Source: Chrysomallon squamiferum (Eukaryota; Mollusca; Gastropoda; Neomphalida; Peltospiridae). From it: DNA of 49,477 nt. Each line of letters opens with the position of its first letter. Position 1 is the first letter of the stretch. The stretch spans positions 17,210,237-17,259,713 of the forward strand of contig CM022674.1 in assembly GCA_012295275.1 (NCBI GenBank), given 5' to 3'. The notes under the pieces were generated by a model. The model worked only from the letters and a program-made list of their open reading frames with translations. It did no database searches and had not been told where the DNA came from. Both the position numbers and the translations under genes were made by a program. Shown in pieces: positions 9,730 through 21,291 of the stretch.

Positions 9730-9835
9730 TGTTACGGGGCGTCTGACGCAGTCGCATGCGACCCGTAATTAACACAGTCGTCACGTAACCAAATTAGAAC
9801 CCGCAACAGCCGTAACACTGCTCCCCCAAATTACC
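9730..9835 (-). mobile_element. LTR-retroelement end, minus orientation
   Basis: On the minus strand a purine-rich tract (AATTTGGGGGAGCAG, plus positions about 9818-9832) is followed by TGTTACGG and, about 80 bases later, CCGTAACA. That is the arrangement of polypurine tract and LTR with inverted ends. The LTR-like piece is only 88 bp and the flanks show no clear target duplication, so it may be truncated. DNA at 9836-10150 would be internal element sequence; no clear protein was found in it. Confidence 0.45.
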
Positions 9836-9905
9836 ACTAACTATACATACAGACCTCCCTGTATCAGGTAGATAGCTACCCGATTTGACTCGGCAGTGAC
9901 GGTAT

Positions 9906-11538
9906 TCAGGGAACAAGGTCATATATGAATTTATATTTAGCCAATTTTAAATCACTAGAAACACAACAATATCTGTTCTGTGCGTTGTAAAAACTGATTG
10001 CCCCAAACAAAACACGATCTCTGCTTTTATTACCTAGGAAAGATCTCACCACGGGTCTTTTAACATAGATGTCCCAGAGTGATGCCAATACTGGTTGGAA
10101 CTTTAGCAGACACAGGTGCCAGTGGTCCGCAAAACAACACCTCACCATAGCTTATACAAGTTGTAAGAAAAACCTAACATCTAATACATATTAAACAGGA
10201 GACTGCCTTCTCCGTCACACTTAGCTTATATAATTCTTACAGTTGCATATTAAAGAGCAGACTGCTGTCTCCCTTACAAAGTATATGCCACTAGTGGGTG
10301 TCAGTGGAGTCAAAAGAACTCGTAAAATGCATTATTCCACTGTAGTGTGTTTTTCGTGAATACAGGAAATATTGCTCATCTAATAAACAAAAAAACAGTA
10401 GAGTAATTGCATTTTATAAAACATTTATTATGTTAATTGTTAACAACATTACAATACAGTCTGTATTAATAATTGCCATTATAAAGAAATAATACAAAAA
10501 TCGAAAAGAAATTAGTGAAACAGTAAACTCTAAATTAATATATTCCAACAAAATTTAAATTGAGTATTTACTCATTTAACTATGTTGTGTTGGTCAGACA
10601 CACACACGTACACAAACACACACACAGAGATACATATATTAATAACAATTATTATATTTCTCATTTAGTATTCAAAATAAATGAAATCAAGGTTTACTTT
10701 TGTAGATAATCTCACTTTTGTTACACATCCATTTGTCATGGTCCACTTAACTGGTAATCAGATGTCCTGTATCTGGTATACAATAATGGATTCATCTTCC
10801 CACTTGTTGCACAATCAGCTTAGGAAATAATTAAGCAGTTGATCCCTATTACGATTTACCAGAAGTCAAAACAAAAACCAGCAAAGTTTAAACAAAGCAG
10901 TTTAATTACTGGTGATATTGGAACGTTAGTTAATTTCCCACATTGCTAATCCCAATAAATACAATAGCTTAATATAACCGCACTATCACGTGACTTGCAC
11001 ATCCAATCAGACCAAGTATTTTGTTAATCTGATTTCCTGTTCCTGTGAAAACAAAAGCAACTTGTGGAAATGAAAGTTATGCCTCTTATGTCTCTGTGAA
11101 AATAGATAATGTTTATTAGTATTAAAGGGACTTTGTCCATTTTATCAGTGTAAATTATTTCTAAAGATAAGTGAGTATGCAGAATGAAATGAGAAAAGGT
11201 AAAAAGAGAAAAAAAAAGAAGAGTAAAAATATAAGTGGAGTAAGTGAACAGAAAATAAAGCTAAGCAGTATCCAAGCTGGTCAAGAAGAGATCATACTGA
11301 GGATGTCAAAATACACAAATGTCGAATGACCTTAAATGTTCATCTGCAGCATTTTATCAGTCAACACCAGTCTTAATAAAAGTACCCCTGGTTTTATGAT
11401 CTATGATGATCTAGAACGGTATCCCTTTGTATTTGTATAAAAGTAAGAATGATAACCTTTTCAAGGAACCTAATTTGCAAAACCCAAAACAAGATTTCCT
11501 AACAAATATATTATTTTTGCATGTTATTATTCTTCTTC
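9906..11538. other. No recognised gene
   Basis: AT-rich DNA. A minus-strand frame at 9906-10148 is open for 80 codons but lies in the presumed retroelement and resembles no family I know. Paired GGAGACTGCCTTCTCCGTCA and GCAGACTGCTGTCTCCCTTA strings occur near 10199 and 10257, an old local duplication. A short CA-rich tract lies near 10601-10626. Confidence 0.5.
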
Positions 11539-11953
11539 GAAAAACTTTGTAAAAGGTATTTTAGATGATTCTGGTTTAACATATCACAACTTTGATAATG
11601 TTAAATGATTATGTGAAACAATATCCAAAATATTACATGCTGAATATCAACAATTATGGAAAAATCAAATTAAAACGTCTCCAAAGGATATTAATTACAA
11701 AAGTTTTAAGAATGAACTGAAATTAGAAAACTATTTTACTTTGCTGTCTCGAAAAAATGCTAATGTCTTATGTAAATTTGGAACTGCGAATGCTAAACTT
11801 CCTATTGAAACCGGATGATGGTCTGATATTCTAATTAAAAACAGAAAATGTCATATTTCTAATCTTAACAAGATTGAAGATAAATATCACTATATATTTG
11901 AATGTACTGATCCTATATTATTAAAGCAAGAACAGATATACCAGATATACCAG

Positions 11954-11957
<4 letters not shown>
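11539..11957 (+). mobile_element. LINE reverse-transcriptase C-terminal fossil
   Basis: With two in-frame stops (near 11605 and 11816) the plus strand encodes the tail of a non-LTR retrotransposon polyprotein: KSFKNELKLENYFTLLSRKN, LCKFGTANAKLPIETG, then NRKCHISNLNKIEDKYHYIF and ECTD. The R-x-C-H-x-C...E-D-x-x-H-Y-I-F-x-C-T-D pattern is the zinc-knuckle-like C-terminus usual in such elements; one Cys is changed. It is inactive and truncated at its 5' end. Confidence 0.8.
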
Positions 11958-11993
<36 letters not shown>

Positions 11994-12250
11994 TAACTAT
12001 ATCAAAATTAGGATCTTTACTTTTGTGTACTAGAAGATATTTTCCTAAGCTTTTTTCTTTCTTTCTTTCTATTATTATTATTACTGTGTATAAAGTTTTT
12101 ATTTTTTTATTAATAAAATTAAAAGTACTGTAACTATTACACTAATATTATTGGAATTGACTTAATTACACTTCAGCTGTAACTACTAGCAATGGAACAA
12201 ATGGGATATGTAACAAGTGATAGACAAACACCATTTGTCCATTTTCCATT
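11958..12250 (+). mobile_element. Probable LINE 3' end, shared with 36765-37075
   Basis: After a TA run, the frame reading SKLGSLLLCTRRYFPKLF follows the LINE fossil and could be its last residues. The DNA from about 11996 to 12240 matches 36765-37075 (for example AAATTAGGATCTTTACTTTT and GACAAACACC-TTTGTCCATTTT), so a second copy of this tail sits to the right of the ankyrin gene B. Confidence 0.55.
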
Positions 12251-12806
12251 AAAGAAACAGTTAATTGATAGCGAAAATGTAAGCTGAAGATTGAACTAAA
12301 ATTAGTTGATACACAAAATAAAGATAGCAAAAACATTCTATCATGCAAATTAAATAAGACCAAACAAATCAGTGTAATTAAAAAATATATACAATTATTT
12401 GCTATTCAAATTGAATCAGCATATTCTAATGATTAAATACATAGAAATAAAAAATAAATATATTCCCAATTAATAATATTGATAATAATATAAATAAACA
12501 AATAAATATATAAATATTTTTTTTGAAAAAAGAAAAAAGTCTTTCTCTTCTTATTCAGTGTATGAAGATAAAATAAATGTATGAAAAATATTAACTGAAA
12601 ACAATAGCCAAGTATTATAAACAATACATATATCCCAAACAAAATAAATTGTATCAGTGTATTAAAAACAATACATAAACTGACACATTGCATACAGTTT
12701 ATGTAATAGTGACATAAGCAGCAAAGGTTAGCACATTAGAAAATACTTTCTGTTTTCCATCACTGAAAAACAAACAAGTAAATTAAAAGTAAATCATTAT
12801 AAAGCT

Positions 12807-12843
<37 letters not shown>

Positions 12844-14690
12844 GAATAAGAATAAGAATAAGAATAAGAATAAGAATAAGAATAATAAAAGTAATAATAA
12901 TAATAATAATAATAATAAAAATAATAATGGCAACAAACACAATAAAATTAAATCCTTATTAATAGAAAATAATTTCTGGAAGGAAACAATCATCAAGACA
13001 GGTAAAATAAATACAAGATATTTATACAAAACAATCACTCAGTGTAAGTCCAATATATTCCTCAAAATTGTTTTTAATAAAAATAACTAATCACCAAAAA
13101 TAAATAAATAAATAAAATAAAAACAAAATCTTGTTTGATACAACTTATTGACAAAGAAAATAGAGATAGTATTAAAATTTTATCTGAAATTAAATCAGTT
13201 TAAATCTACACTGATAGTTCAGTGTCAGCCAAAAATGTTTCGAATTGAAAATCACATTTATTTTATTAATTATTCCCTATTTCACAATTATTAAATAAAT
13301 ATTCCTACTTAAAACTTACATTTATTTTATTATTCATTATTTTGTAATTATTAAAGCTATATATAAAAACTATCAGATGAATGAAAATTTACATTTGCTT
13401 TATCAATTTTGTTAGTATTTTCTGATAATTTATTTGAAATGTAAACATTATATGAATCTATCTTCTAATTAATAAGAGAAAAAATTTGAATTACATTTTA
13501 TTTTACCATATAAATTTATATATTAAAACATGAATAAACATTTTGTAAAAAAAAATGTACATAAACTCCAAATGAAAATTGAAGTTTACTTAGTACAAAT
13601 ATATTAAAATTTGGATTTAGTATTATAGAACTATAGTGTAAAGAAGAAACCAAAAAACAAAAACACTTTTACACAACATTACTTTCTTTTTACACTATAC
13701 TACTTTTCTTAATTTAAATATAGTAAAATATTTAGTAATGCAAAATAATTTTGTAAACTAAAAAATATACATTAAATATTCTGCACTCTACTTTAAAAAA
13801 CAACATTAATTATAACATCCTATTTAACATATATTTTCACACATAAAAAGTCTAATAGCAAATCATCATGAATAATATAACAAATGTGATTTAAAAACTG
13901 ACTGACTTTTCACTTTCTGAATAACCTGATCAAAATTGAAATCAGTATTACTGTTGTTTTATTATTGCTGGCCAACAAAATATTTCTTAACATTTTTTTT
14001 TCACTAAAATTAAAAATGAAGTGAAATTTTCATAAAGCCACAGGTATTATAATAGTTCTTGTTATGTTCAATACAAAAGATAATAAAAAATGTTGGAAGA
14101 TGCACCAGCTATAAAATATGGTAACAGTATTTGTATAGAAACACAAACTATACAATATATGAATACAATATTTGAACAGAAACAGCAGAGTGCACAGTAC
14201 AGTAATGGAATATCTGAATAGAAACAATTTACAGTATCTAGATATACACCAGACTACACAGCAATATAGTTACACAAATTTACACTGTATTTAATTCTTC
14301 ATCACAATGAATTAGTTCACAGATCTTATTTTGAAAATGAGGTCTGGCTATGTATCAATAATTATACTTTTGAATTGAAAAATTAAAGCTGTACACAGTA
14401 TTTATCACAGCTAAATACATACACAACATTACACCAAAAATGTGCACAAATGAAGCAGCTCAAACTGAAACTACATCAGAAATCACTGTATTTCAGGATG
14501 AAGTATAACATTAAGACTTTGTACCATAGAAATTACAAACAAAATTTAGAGTATTGTGTTTGTTATGAACATCAGTTTTATACAAAAGTATAATTTCTGC
14601 ACAACTTCAAAATCTTTTCACTAGCTGATCTTCCATTTAAAGTGATAGCCTGTGTACGTAATGTACTAAACTGAAACTTTCAGTTACACA
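12251..14690. other. Gene-free AT-rich DNA downstream of gene A
   Basis: Long AT-rich stretch with a TAA/TAAGAA array (12808-12928) and many AATAAA-like strings. It may include the 3' untranslated region of gene A, but no terminator can be assigned. Open frames here are low-complexity. Confidence 0.5.
12808..12928. repeat. (TAA)n-(TAAGAA)n-(TAA)n compound microsatellite
   Basis: A TAA array, then seven or so GAATAA hexamers, then TAA again. Confidence 0.95.
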
Positions 14691-15228
14691 TCAAAATGTA
14701 TTTATGTTACTACCTTTACCACCATGCTCCAATAAATAGGAAACAATTTCCCTTCGGTTACTCTTAGCTTTGTCAAGAGGAGTCTCACCTTGACCATTTT
14801 TAACATTTACATCAACACCTTTTTCAATCAGTGCTATCAATATTTCAAGATTTCCATATTGAGCTGCCAAGTGTAAAACAGTATTGTGATCATTGTCTGT
14901 TAAATTAGGATCAGCTCCTTGTTTTAATAAATCCAAACATATTTTGTATTTCTTGAAACTTAAAAGCTGCAAAAAAGGAGTTTTCATCAGCACCTTTTTT
15001 TTCTGTTCTGAACATTTACATCATTGTCTGTTAAATTAGGCACCATGTTTTTCAATCAGTGCTGTCTAGATCGTAACAATTTCTGCTTTTTCCACTTTTT
15101 CTGTTTTATTTGCCAACCTTTGTAAAACAGTATTGTTATCATTGTCTGTTAAATTAGGATCAGCTCCATGTTCCAATAAAACCAAAACTAGTTTTTTTTT
15201 GTATGAGAGAAGGACACATATACCTCTG
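14691..15228 (-). pseudogene. Degraded ankyrin-array end of gene A
   Basis: Two further ankyrin stretches follow the stop of the long array in other frames. The 15066-15228 part reads LVLVLLEHGADPNLTDNDNN then decays (TEKVEKAE). The 14691-14993 part reads GADPNLTDNDHNTVLHLAAQ and ends GQGETPLDKAKSN...SYLLEHGGKGSNINTF before a stop. The last repeat has a capping-like end, so the ancestral protein probably finished here; at least two frameshifts now separate it from the main frame. Confidence 0.75.
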
Positions 15229-18200
15229 TCACAATTTCTGCATTTCCACATTTAACGAGTAAAACAAACATTTAAAAGTAGTCAGCTCCATTTCAGTAAG
15301 AAATGTAACAAGAGGAGTTTCACCTTCTCTGTTCTTAACATTTACATCAACACCTTTTTCAATCAGTGCTTTCACAATTTCTGCATTTCGACATTTAGCT
15401 CCAAAGTGTAAAACAGTATTGTTATCATTGTCTGTTAAATTAGGATCAGCTCCTTGTTTTAATAAATCCAAACATATTTTGTATTTCTGAAACTTAAAAG
15501 CAGTAAAAAGAGGAGTTTCACCTTTTCTGTTCTGAACATTTACATCAACACCTTTTTCAATCAGTGCTGTCACAATTTCTAGACTTCCATACTGAGCTGC
15601 CAAGTGTAAAACAGAATTGTTATCATTGTCTGTTAAATTAGGATCAACCCCAAGTTCCAGTAAAACCAAAGCTAGTTTTGGTATATTAGAGGACTTATCT
15701 AGATCGTCAGGACAAACACTTAAACAGTAGTCTTTCAGATATGTAAACAGAGGAGTTTCACCTTCTCTGTTCTGAACATTTACATCAACACCTTTTTCAA
15801 TCAGTGCTATCAATATTTCAAGATTTCCAGATTGAGCTGCCAAGTGTAAAACAGTATTGTTATCAATGTCTGTTAAATTAGGATCAGCTCCTTGTTTTAA
15901 TAAATCCAAACCTATTTTGTATTTCTGAAACTTAAAAGCTGTAAAAAGAGGAGTTTCACCTTTTCTGTTCTGAACATTTACATCAACACCTTTTTCAATC
16001 AGTGCTGTCACAATTTCTGCATTTCCACTTTCAGCTGCCAAGTGTAAAACAGAATTGTTATCATTGTCTGTTAAATTAGGATCAGCTCCATGTTCCAGTA
16101 AAAACAAATCTAGTTTTGGTATATAAGAGGACTCATCTAGATCGTAACGACAACCACCTAAAAAGTAGTCTTTCAGATATGTAAACAGAAGAGTTTCACC
16201 TTTTCTGTTCTTAACATTTACATCAACACCTTTTTCAATCAGTGCTGTCACAATCTCTGCATTTCCATGTTCAGCTGCTAAGTGTAAAACAGAATTGTTA
16301 TCATTGTCTCTTAAATTAGGATCAGCTCCTTGTTTTAATAAATCCAAACATATTTTGTATTTCTGAAACTTAAAAGCAGTAAAAAGAGGAGTTTCACCTT
16401 TTCTGTTCTGAACATTTACATCAACACCTTTTTCAATCAGTGCTGTCAATATTTCAAGATTTCCATATTGAGCTGCCAAGTGTAAAACAGTATTGTTATC
16501 ATTGTCTGTTAAATTAGGATCAGCTCCATGATCCAGTAAAAACAAAGCTAGTTTTGGTATATAAGAGGACACATATAGATCGTAACGACAAACATTTAAA
16601 CAGTAGTATTTCAGAAATGTAAACAGAGGAGTTTCACCTTTTCTGTTCTTAACATTTACATCAACACCTTTTTCAATCAGTGCTGTCACAATTTCTGCAT
16701 TTCCACATTTAGCTGCCAAGTGTAAAACAGTATTGTTATCATTGTCTGTTAAATTAGGATCAGCTCCATGTTCCAGTAAAAACAAATCTATTTTTGGTAT
16801 ATTAGAGGACACATCTAGATCGTAACAACAAACACTTATACAGTAATCTTTCAGAAAGGTACAAAGAGGAGTTTCACCTTCTCTGTTCTTAACATTTACA
16901 TCAACACCTTTTTCAATCAGTGCTGTCACAATTTCTGCATTTCCATGTTCAGCTGCTAAGTGTAAAACAGAATTGTTATCATTGTCTCTTAATTTAGGAT
17001 CAGCTCCTTGTTTTAATAAATCCAAACATATTTTGTATTTCTGAAACTTAAAAGCAGTAAAAAGAGGAGTTTCACCTTTTCTGTTCTGAACATTTACATC
17101 AACACCTTTTTCAATCAGTGCTGTCACAATTTCTGCATTTCCATATTGAGCTGCCAAGTGTAAAACAGTATTGTTATCATTGTCTGTTAAATTAGGATCA
17201 GCTCCATGATCCAGTAAAAACAAAGCTAGTTTTGGTATATAAGAGGACACATATAGATCGTAACGAGAAACATTTAAACAGTAGTATTTCAGAAATGTAA
17301 ACAGAGGAGTTTCACCTTTTCTGTTCTTAACATTTACATCAACACCTTTTTCAATCAGTGCTGTCACAATTTCTAGACTTCCATACTGATCTGCCAAGTG
17401 TAAAAGAGAATTGTTATCATTGTCTGTTAAATTAGGATCAGCTCCTTGTTTTAATAAATCCAAACATATTTTGTATTTCTTCAACTTAAAAGCTGTAAAA
17501 AGAGGAGTTTCACCTTTTCTGTTCTGAACATTTACATCAACACCTTTTTCAATCAGTGCTGTCACAATTTCTGCATTTCCATATTGAGCTGCCAAGTGTA
17601 AAACAGTATTGTTATCATTGTCTGTTAAATTAGGATCAGCTCCATGTTCCAGTAAAACGAAAACTAGTTTTGGTATATAAGAGGACTCATCTAGATCGTC
17701 AAGACAAACATCTAAATAGTAGTCTTTCAGATATGTAAACAGAAGAGTTTCACCTTTTCTGTTCTTAACATTTACATCAACACCTTTTTCAATCAGTGCT
17801 GTCACAATTTCTAGACTTCCATACTGAGCTGCCAAGTGTAAAAGATAATTGTTATCATTGTCTGTTAAATTAGGATCAGCTCCTTGTTTTAATAAATCCA
17901 AACATATTTTGTATTTCTGAAACTTAAAAGCTGTAAAAAGAGGAGTTTCACCTTTTCTGTTCTTAACATTTACATCAACACCTTTTTCAATCAGTGCTGT
18001 CACAATTTCTGCATTTCCACATTTAGCTGCCAAGTGTAAAACAGTATTGTTATCATTGTCTGTTAAATTAGGATCAGCTCCATGTTCCAGTAAAAACAAA
18101 TCTAGTTTTGGTATATAAGAGGACTCATCTAGATCGTCAAGACAAACATCTAAATAGTGTTCTTTCAGATATGTAAACAGAAGAGTTTCACCTTCTCTGT

Positions 18201-21200
18201 TCTTAACATTTACATCAGCACCTTTTTCAATCAGTGCTGTCACAATTTCTGCATTTCCACATTTAGCTGCCAAGTGTAAAACAGTATTGTTACCATTGTC
18301 TGTTAAATTAGGATCAGCTCCATGTTCCAGTAAAACCAAAACTAGTTTTTGTTTATAAAAGGCGTCCTCTAGATCGTCAAGACAAACATCTAAATAGTAG
18401 TCTTTCAGATATGTAAACAGAAGAGTTTTACCTTCTCTGTTCTTAACATTTACATCAACACCTTTTTCAATCAGTGCTGTCACAATTTCTAGACTTCCAT
18501 ACTGAGCTGCCAAGTGTAAAAGAGAATTGTTATCATTGTCTGTTAAATTAGGATCAGCTCCTTGTTTTAATAAATCCAAACATATTCTGTATTTCTTCAA
18601 CTTAAAAGCTGTAAAAAGAGGAGTTTCACCTTTTCTGTTCTGAACATTTACATAAGCACCTTTTTCAATCAGTGCTGTCACAATTTCTGCATTTCCACAT
18701 TTAGCTGCCAAGTGTAAAACAGTATTGTTATCATTGTCTGTTAAATTAGGATCAGCTCCATGTTCCAGTAAAACGAAAACTTGTTTTGGTATATAAGAGG
18801 ACTCATCTAGATAGTAGTCTTTCAGATATGTAAACAGAAGAGTTTCACCTTTTCTGTTCTTAACATTTACATCAGCACCTTTTTCAATCAGTGCTGTCAC
18901 AATTTCTATGTTTCCACTTTCAGCTGCTAAGTCTAAAACTGAATTGTTCTCATTATCTATTATATTAGGATCAGCTCCATGTTTTAGTAAAACCAAAGCT
19001 ACGTTTGTCTCATAAAAGGACATAGTTAGATATTCAACAAAATAAAATTTGTTGAATTTCAGAAATTTAGTAAGAGCAGTTTCACCTTCAGTGTTCTTAA
19101 TATTTACATCAACACCTTTTTCAATCAGTGCTGTCACAATTTCTACATTTCCATGTTTAGCTGCTAAGTGTAAAACAGAATTGTTATCATTGTCTGTTAT
19201 ATTAGGATCTCCTCCTTGATTTAGTAAATAAAAAAGTATTTGGTAATGCTGAAACTCAACAGCTGTAAAAAGAGGAGTTTCACCTTGACAGTTCTTAACA
19301 TTAACATCAACACCTTTTTCAATCAGTGATATCACAATTTCTGCATTTCCACATTTAGCTGCTAAGTGTAAAATAGAATTGTAATCTTTCAGATTACCGT
19401 CAGCTCCATGATTAAGTAAAACCAAAGCTATTTTTGTCTTAACAGAAGACATCGCTAGATCTAAATAATCTAATTTGTCATAATTCAGAGCTGTAAAAAG
19501 AGGATTTTCACCTTTCCTGTTTTTTACATTTACATCAACACCTTTTTCAATCAGTGCTGTCACAATTTCTTCATTTCCATGTTTAGCTGCTAAGTGTAAA
19601 ACAGAATTGTTATCAATGTCTGTTAAATGAGTATCAGCTCCTTGCTTTAGTAAATATAAAGCTATTTTTGGTCTGTGACATGTCAAGGATACATGAAGAG
19701 GAGTTTTATGTCCAGTGTTAATTGCATTTATTTGAGCACCCTTTTTTATTACTTCTTTCACAACATCTATGTGAATTTCAGAGGCTATATGCAATGCAGA
19801 ATTCTTGTAGTAATCTGTTATATGCGTATCAGCACCATTTTCCAGTAAGAACAAAGCTACTTCCTTCCTGTTTCTCACAGCATTTACAGCTTCATGAAGT
19901 GGAATTTTTCCCTCAGTGTTTACTGCATTAACATCAGCATTTTTCTTTATTAGTGATTTTATCATATCTAAGTCACCACGGAGAACTGAAAGATGGAGGG
20001 GTGTATATGAAGGCAACATGTCAAAATTAATTTTGACACCAAACAACATTTCAAATTCAATTTCTTCTTTAAACAACTGAATCAATTTCTGATTAACAGC
20101 TACATTCACATTTGGATCAGCTCCTTTATCAAGAAGACACTGAACAACATCTGCACTGTTAAACATAACTGCCGCTTTCAGTACTTGACTTTTCTTCCAG
20201 GTCTCATCTCCATCATTACATCTCTGCTCAATGAGAAAATTCACTGTATCAGTGGCTCCCCATACTGCTGCTGCTAAAAGTACTTTATCTCTGTTCTCAT
20301 CATTTAAACAGTCAGGTTTCAGTTTTACTATTTCTTTTATAACACCTGAATTACTCTGAGAAGCAGCAACAACACCAATGTCTTTAACTTTGTTTATTAT
20401 ATCAATGGTAACCAGTTTTTTAAAAAGACGGCTAAGATCAACAACTTCTGAAGTCTTCGACTTCCCAAAATGCCATTTTCTTGAATCAAGTCTTACTTGT
20501 CTATGGAACCTAACCAATAACAGTTTAATGGCTTTTTCCTTGATTTCACTGTTGTGTTTCTCATATTTTATCTTTCCAGCTAACAGACATGCAACCTTCA
20601 TATTACCTGAACAAATAGAAGCAAGTAAGAGATGTGAATAATCATTCAATTTCATCTCAGTTTTACACTGTAACAGTTCTTTGAGTATGGTAACACTGTC
20701 GGTTTTGGAACAAGCAGCTGCAGTCAATGTTTCAGGTGATGGAATACAACCTGATTTTAGCAACATTATCACAACATCTTCATCACCAAACAAACAAGAA
20801 ATATTCAAAAGTTCTTTTTTCAGATTTGCTAATTTCATTTTACACAGATATTCAGAGAAAAATCTTGACAATGTTGTTAATCCGTTCACAATACACTCAC
20901 TTTGAACAGATGATGAAATTTCAAAATATTTTTTAGTATCCAGATACATGTAAATAGAACTCTTTGAATAACTGTCAAGAAGACATGAAATATTGCTAAA
21001 TATTTCATCAAGATTGACTACGTTTACAGATGATATACACAAATGTTCATGTTTAGGTAGTTGTTGATGCAATATTTCAGACAATTTATTATTAAAGTAT
21101 TTCTCCTCTATCAGATACTTGACAAACTCTTCATCTTTCAATGATGGATGTGAAATAATGTCTTTGGCATTGCTTGATGCCAACAAGTCACCAAATCTCC

Positions 21201-21291
21201 GAGCAAGAACATCAAAGCAGTTAGGTTTTACAGTCATTGTAATGTGACTTTTGTTAGACACTCCAGGCGTCACAACATATTCTAACAACAT
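15229..21291 (-). CDS. Gene A: helical region plus giant ankyrin-repeat array
   Basis: Open for 2,020 codons from the ATG at 21291. Residues 1 to about 430 are helical with degenerate ankyrin-like units (for example FGDEDVVIMLLKSGCIPSP and VVQCLLDKGADPNVNV). From about residue 430 come roughly 43 ankyrin repeats of the form GADPNLTDNDNNTVLHLAAK / GNAEIVTALIEKGVDVNVKN. Many units carry a longer loop (FTYLKDYYLDVCLDDLDESS). Ankyrin arrays bind protein partners; here they are probably the recognition part of a STAND sensor. In gene B the same sequence is in frame with the NTPase; in gene A two frameshifts separate them. The last residues (SLNVEMQKL) come from a frameshift, since ankyrin sequence continues to 14691. 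Very high similarity between units points to recent expansion. Confidence 0.9.
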   Translation of the reverse strand: MLLEYVVTPGVSNKSHITMTVKPNCFDVLARRFGDLLASSNAKDIISHPSLKDEEFVKYLIEEKYFNNKLSEILHQQLPKHEHLCISSVNVVNLDEIFSNISCLLDSYSKSSIYMYLDTKKYFEISSSVQSECIVNGLTTLSRFFSEYLCKMKLANLKKELLNISCLFGDEDVVIMLLKSGCIPSPETLTAAACSKTDSVTILKELLQCKTEMKLNDYSHLLLASICSGNMKVACLLAGKIKYEKHNSEIKEKAIKLLLVRFHRQVRLDSRKWHFGKSKTSEVVDLSRLFKKLVTIDIINKVKDIGVVAASQSNSGVIKEIVKLKPDCLNDENRDKVLLAAAVWGATDTVNFLIEQRCNDGDETWKKSQVLKAAVMFNSADVVQCLLDKGADPNVNVAVNQKLIQLFKEEIEFEMLFGVKINFDMLPSYTPLHLSVLRGDLDMIKSLIKKNADVNAVNTEGKIPLHEAVNAVRNRKEVALFLLENGADTHITDYYKNSALHIASEIHIDVVKEVIKKGAQINAINTGHKTPLHVSLTCHRPKIALYLLKQGADTHLTDIDNNSVLHLAAKHGNEEIVTALIEKGVDVNVKNRKGENPLFTALNYDKLDYLDLAMSSVKTKIALVLLNHGADGNLKDYNSILHLAAKCGNAEIVISLIEKGVDVNVKNCQGETPLFTAVEFQHYQILFYLLNQGGDPNITDNDNNSVLHLAAKHGNVEIVTALIEKGVDVNIKNTEGETALTKFLKFNKFYFVEYLTMSFYETNVALVLLKHGADPNIIDNENNSVLDLAAESGNIEIVTALIEKGADVNVKNRKGETLLFTYLKDYYLDESSYIPKQVFVLLEHGADPNLTDNDNNTVLHLAAKCGNAEIVTALIEKGAYVNVQNRKGETPLFTAFKLKKYRICLDLLKQGADPNLTDNDNNSLLHLAAQYGSLEIVTALIEKGVDVNVKNREGKTLLFTYLKDYYLDVCLDDLEDAFYKQKLVLVLLEHGADPNLTDNGNNTVLHLAAKCGNAEIVTALIEKGADVNVKNREGETLLFTYLKEHYLDVCLDDLDESSYIPKLDLFLLEHGADPNLTDNDNNTVLHLAAKCGNAEIVTALIEKGVDVNVKNRKGETPLFTAFKFQKYKICLDLLKQGADPNLTDNDNNYLLHLAAQYGSLEIVTALIEKGVDVNVKNRKGETLLFTYLKDYYLDVCLDDLDESSYIPKLVFVLLEHGADPNLTDNDNNTVLHLAAQYGNAEIVTALIEKGVDVNVQNRKGETPLFTAFKLKKYKICLDLLKQGADPNLTDNDNNSLLHLADQYGSLEIVTALIEKGVDVNVKNRKGETPLFTFLKYYCLNVSRYDLYVSSYIPKLALFLLDHGADPNLTDNDNNTVLHLAAQYGNAEIVTALIEKGVDVNVQNRKGETPLFTAFKFQKYKICLDLLKQGADPKLRDNDNNSVLHLAAEHGNAEIVTALIEKGVDVNVKNREGETPLCTFLKDYCISVCCYDLDVSSNIPKIDLFLLEHGADPNLTDNDNNTVLHLAAKCGNAEIVTALIEKGVDVNVKNRKGETPLFTFLKYYCLNVCRYDLYVSSYIPKLALFLLDHGADPNLTDNDNNTVLHLAAQYGNLEILTALIEKGVDVNVQNRKGETPLFTAFKFQKYKICLDLLKQGADPNLRDNDNNSVLHLAAEHGNAEIVTALIEKGVDVNVKNRKGETLLFTYLKDYFLGGCRYDLDESSYIPKLDLFLLEHGADPNLTDNDNNSVLHLAAESGNAEIVTALIEKGVDVNVQNRKGETPLFTAFKFQKYKIGLDLLKQGADPNLTDIDNNTVLHLAAQSGNLEILIALIEKGVDVNVQNREGETPLFTYLKDYCLSVCPDDLDKSSNIPKLALVLLELGVDPNLTDNDNNSVLHLAAQYGSLEIVTALIEKGVDVNVQNRKGETPLFTAFKFQKYKICLDLLKQGADPNLTDNDNNTVLHFGAKCRNAEIVKALIEKGVDVNVKNREGETPLVTFLTEMELTTFKCLFYSLNVEMQKL

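Noticed and set aside
9906-10148. Minus-strand 80-codon frame containing ADHWHLC, considered as the HWHSP-containing decarboxylase exon
   Set aside because: Only the HWH triplet agrees; the following residues do not match the family, and the DNA lies next to a retroelement end.
19722-20936. Several plus-strand frames antisense to the ankyrin and helical region
   Set aside because: They recur at 31494-32677 simply because the minus-strand gene is duplicated; no ATG context, splice sites or family support.
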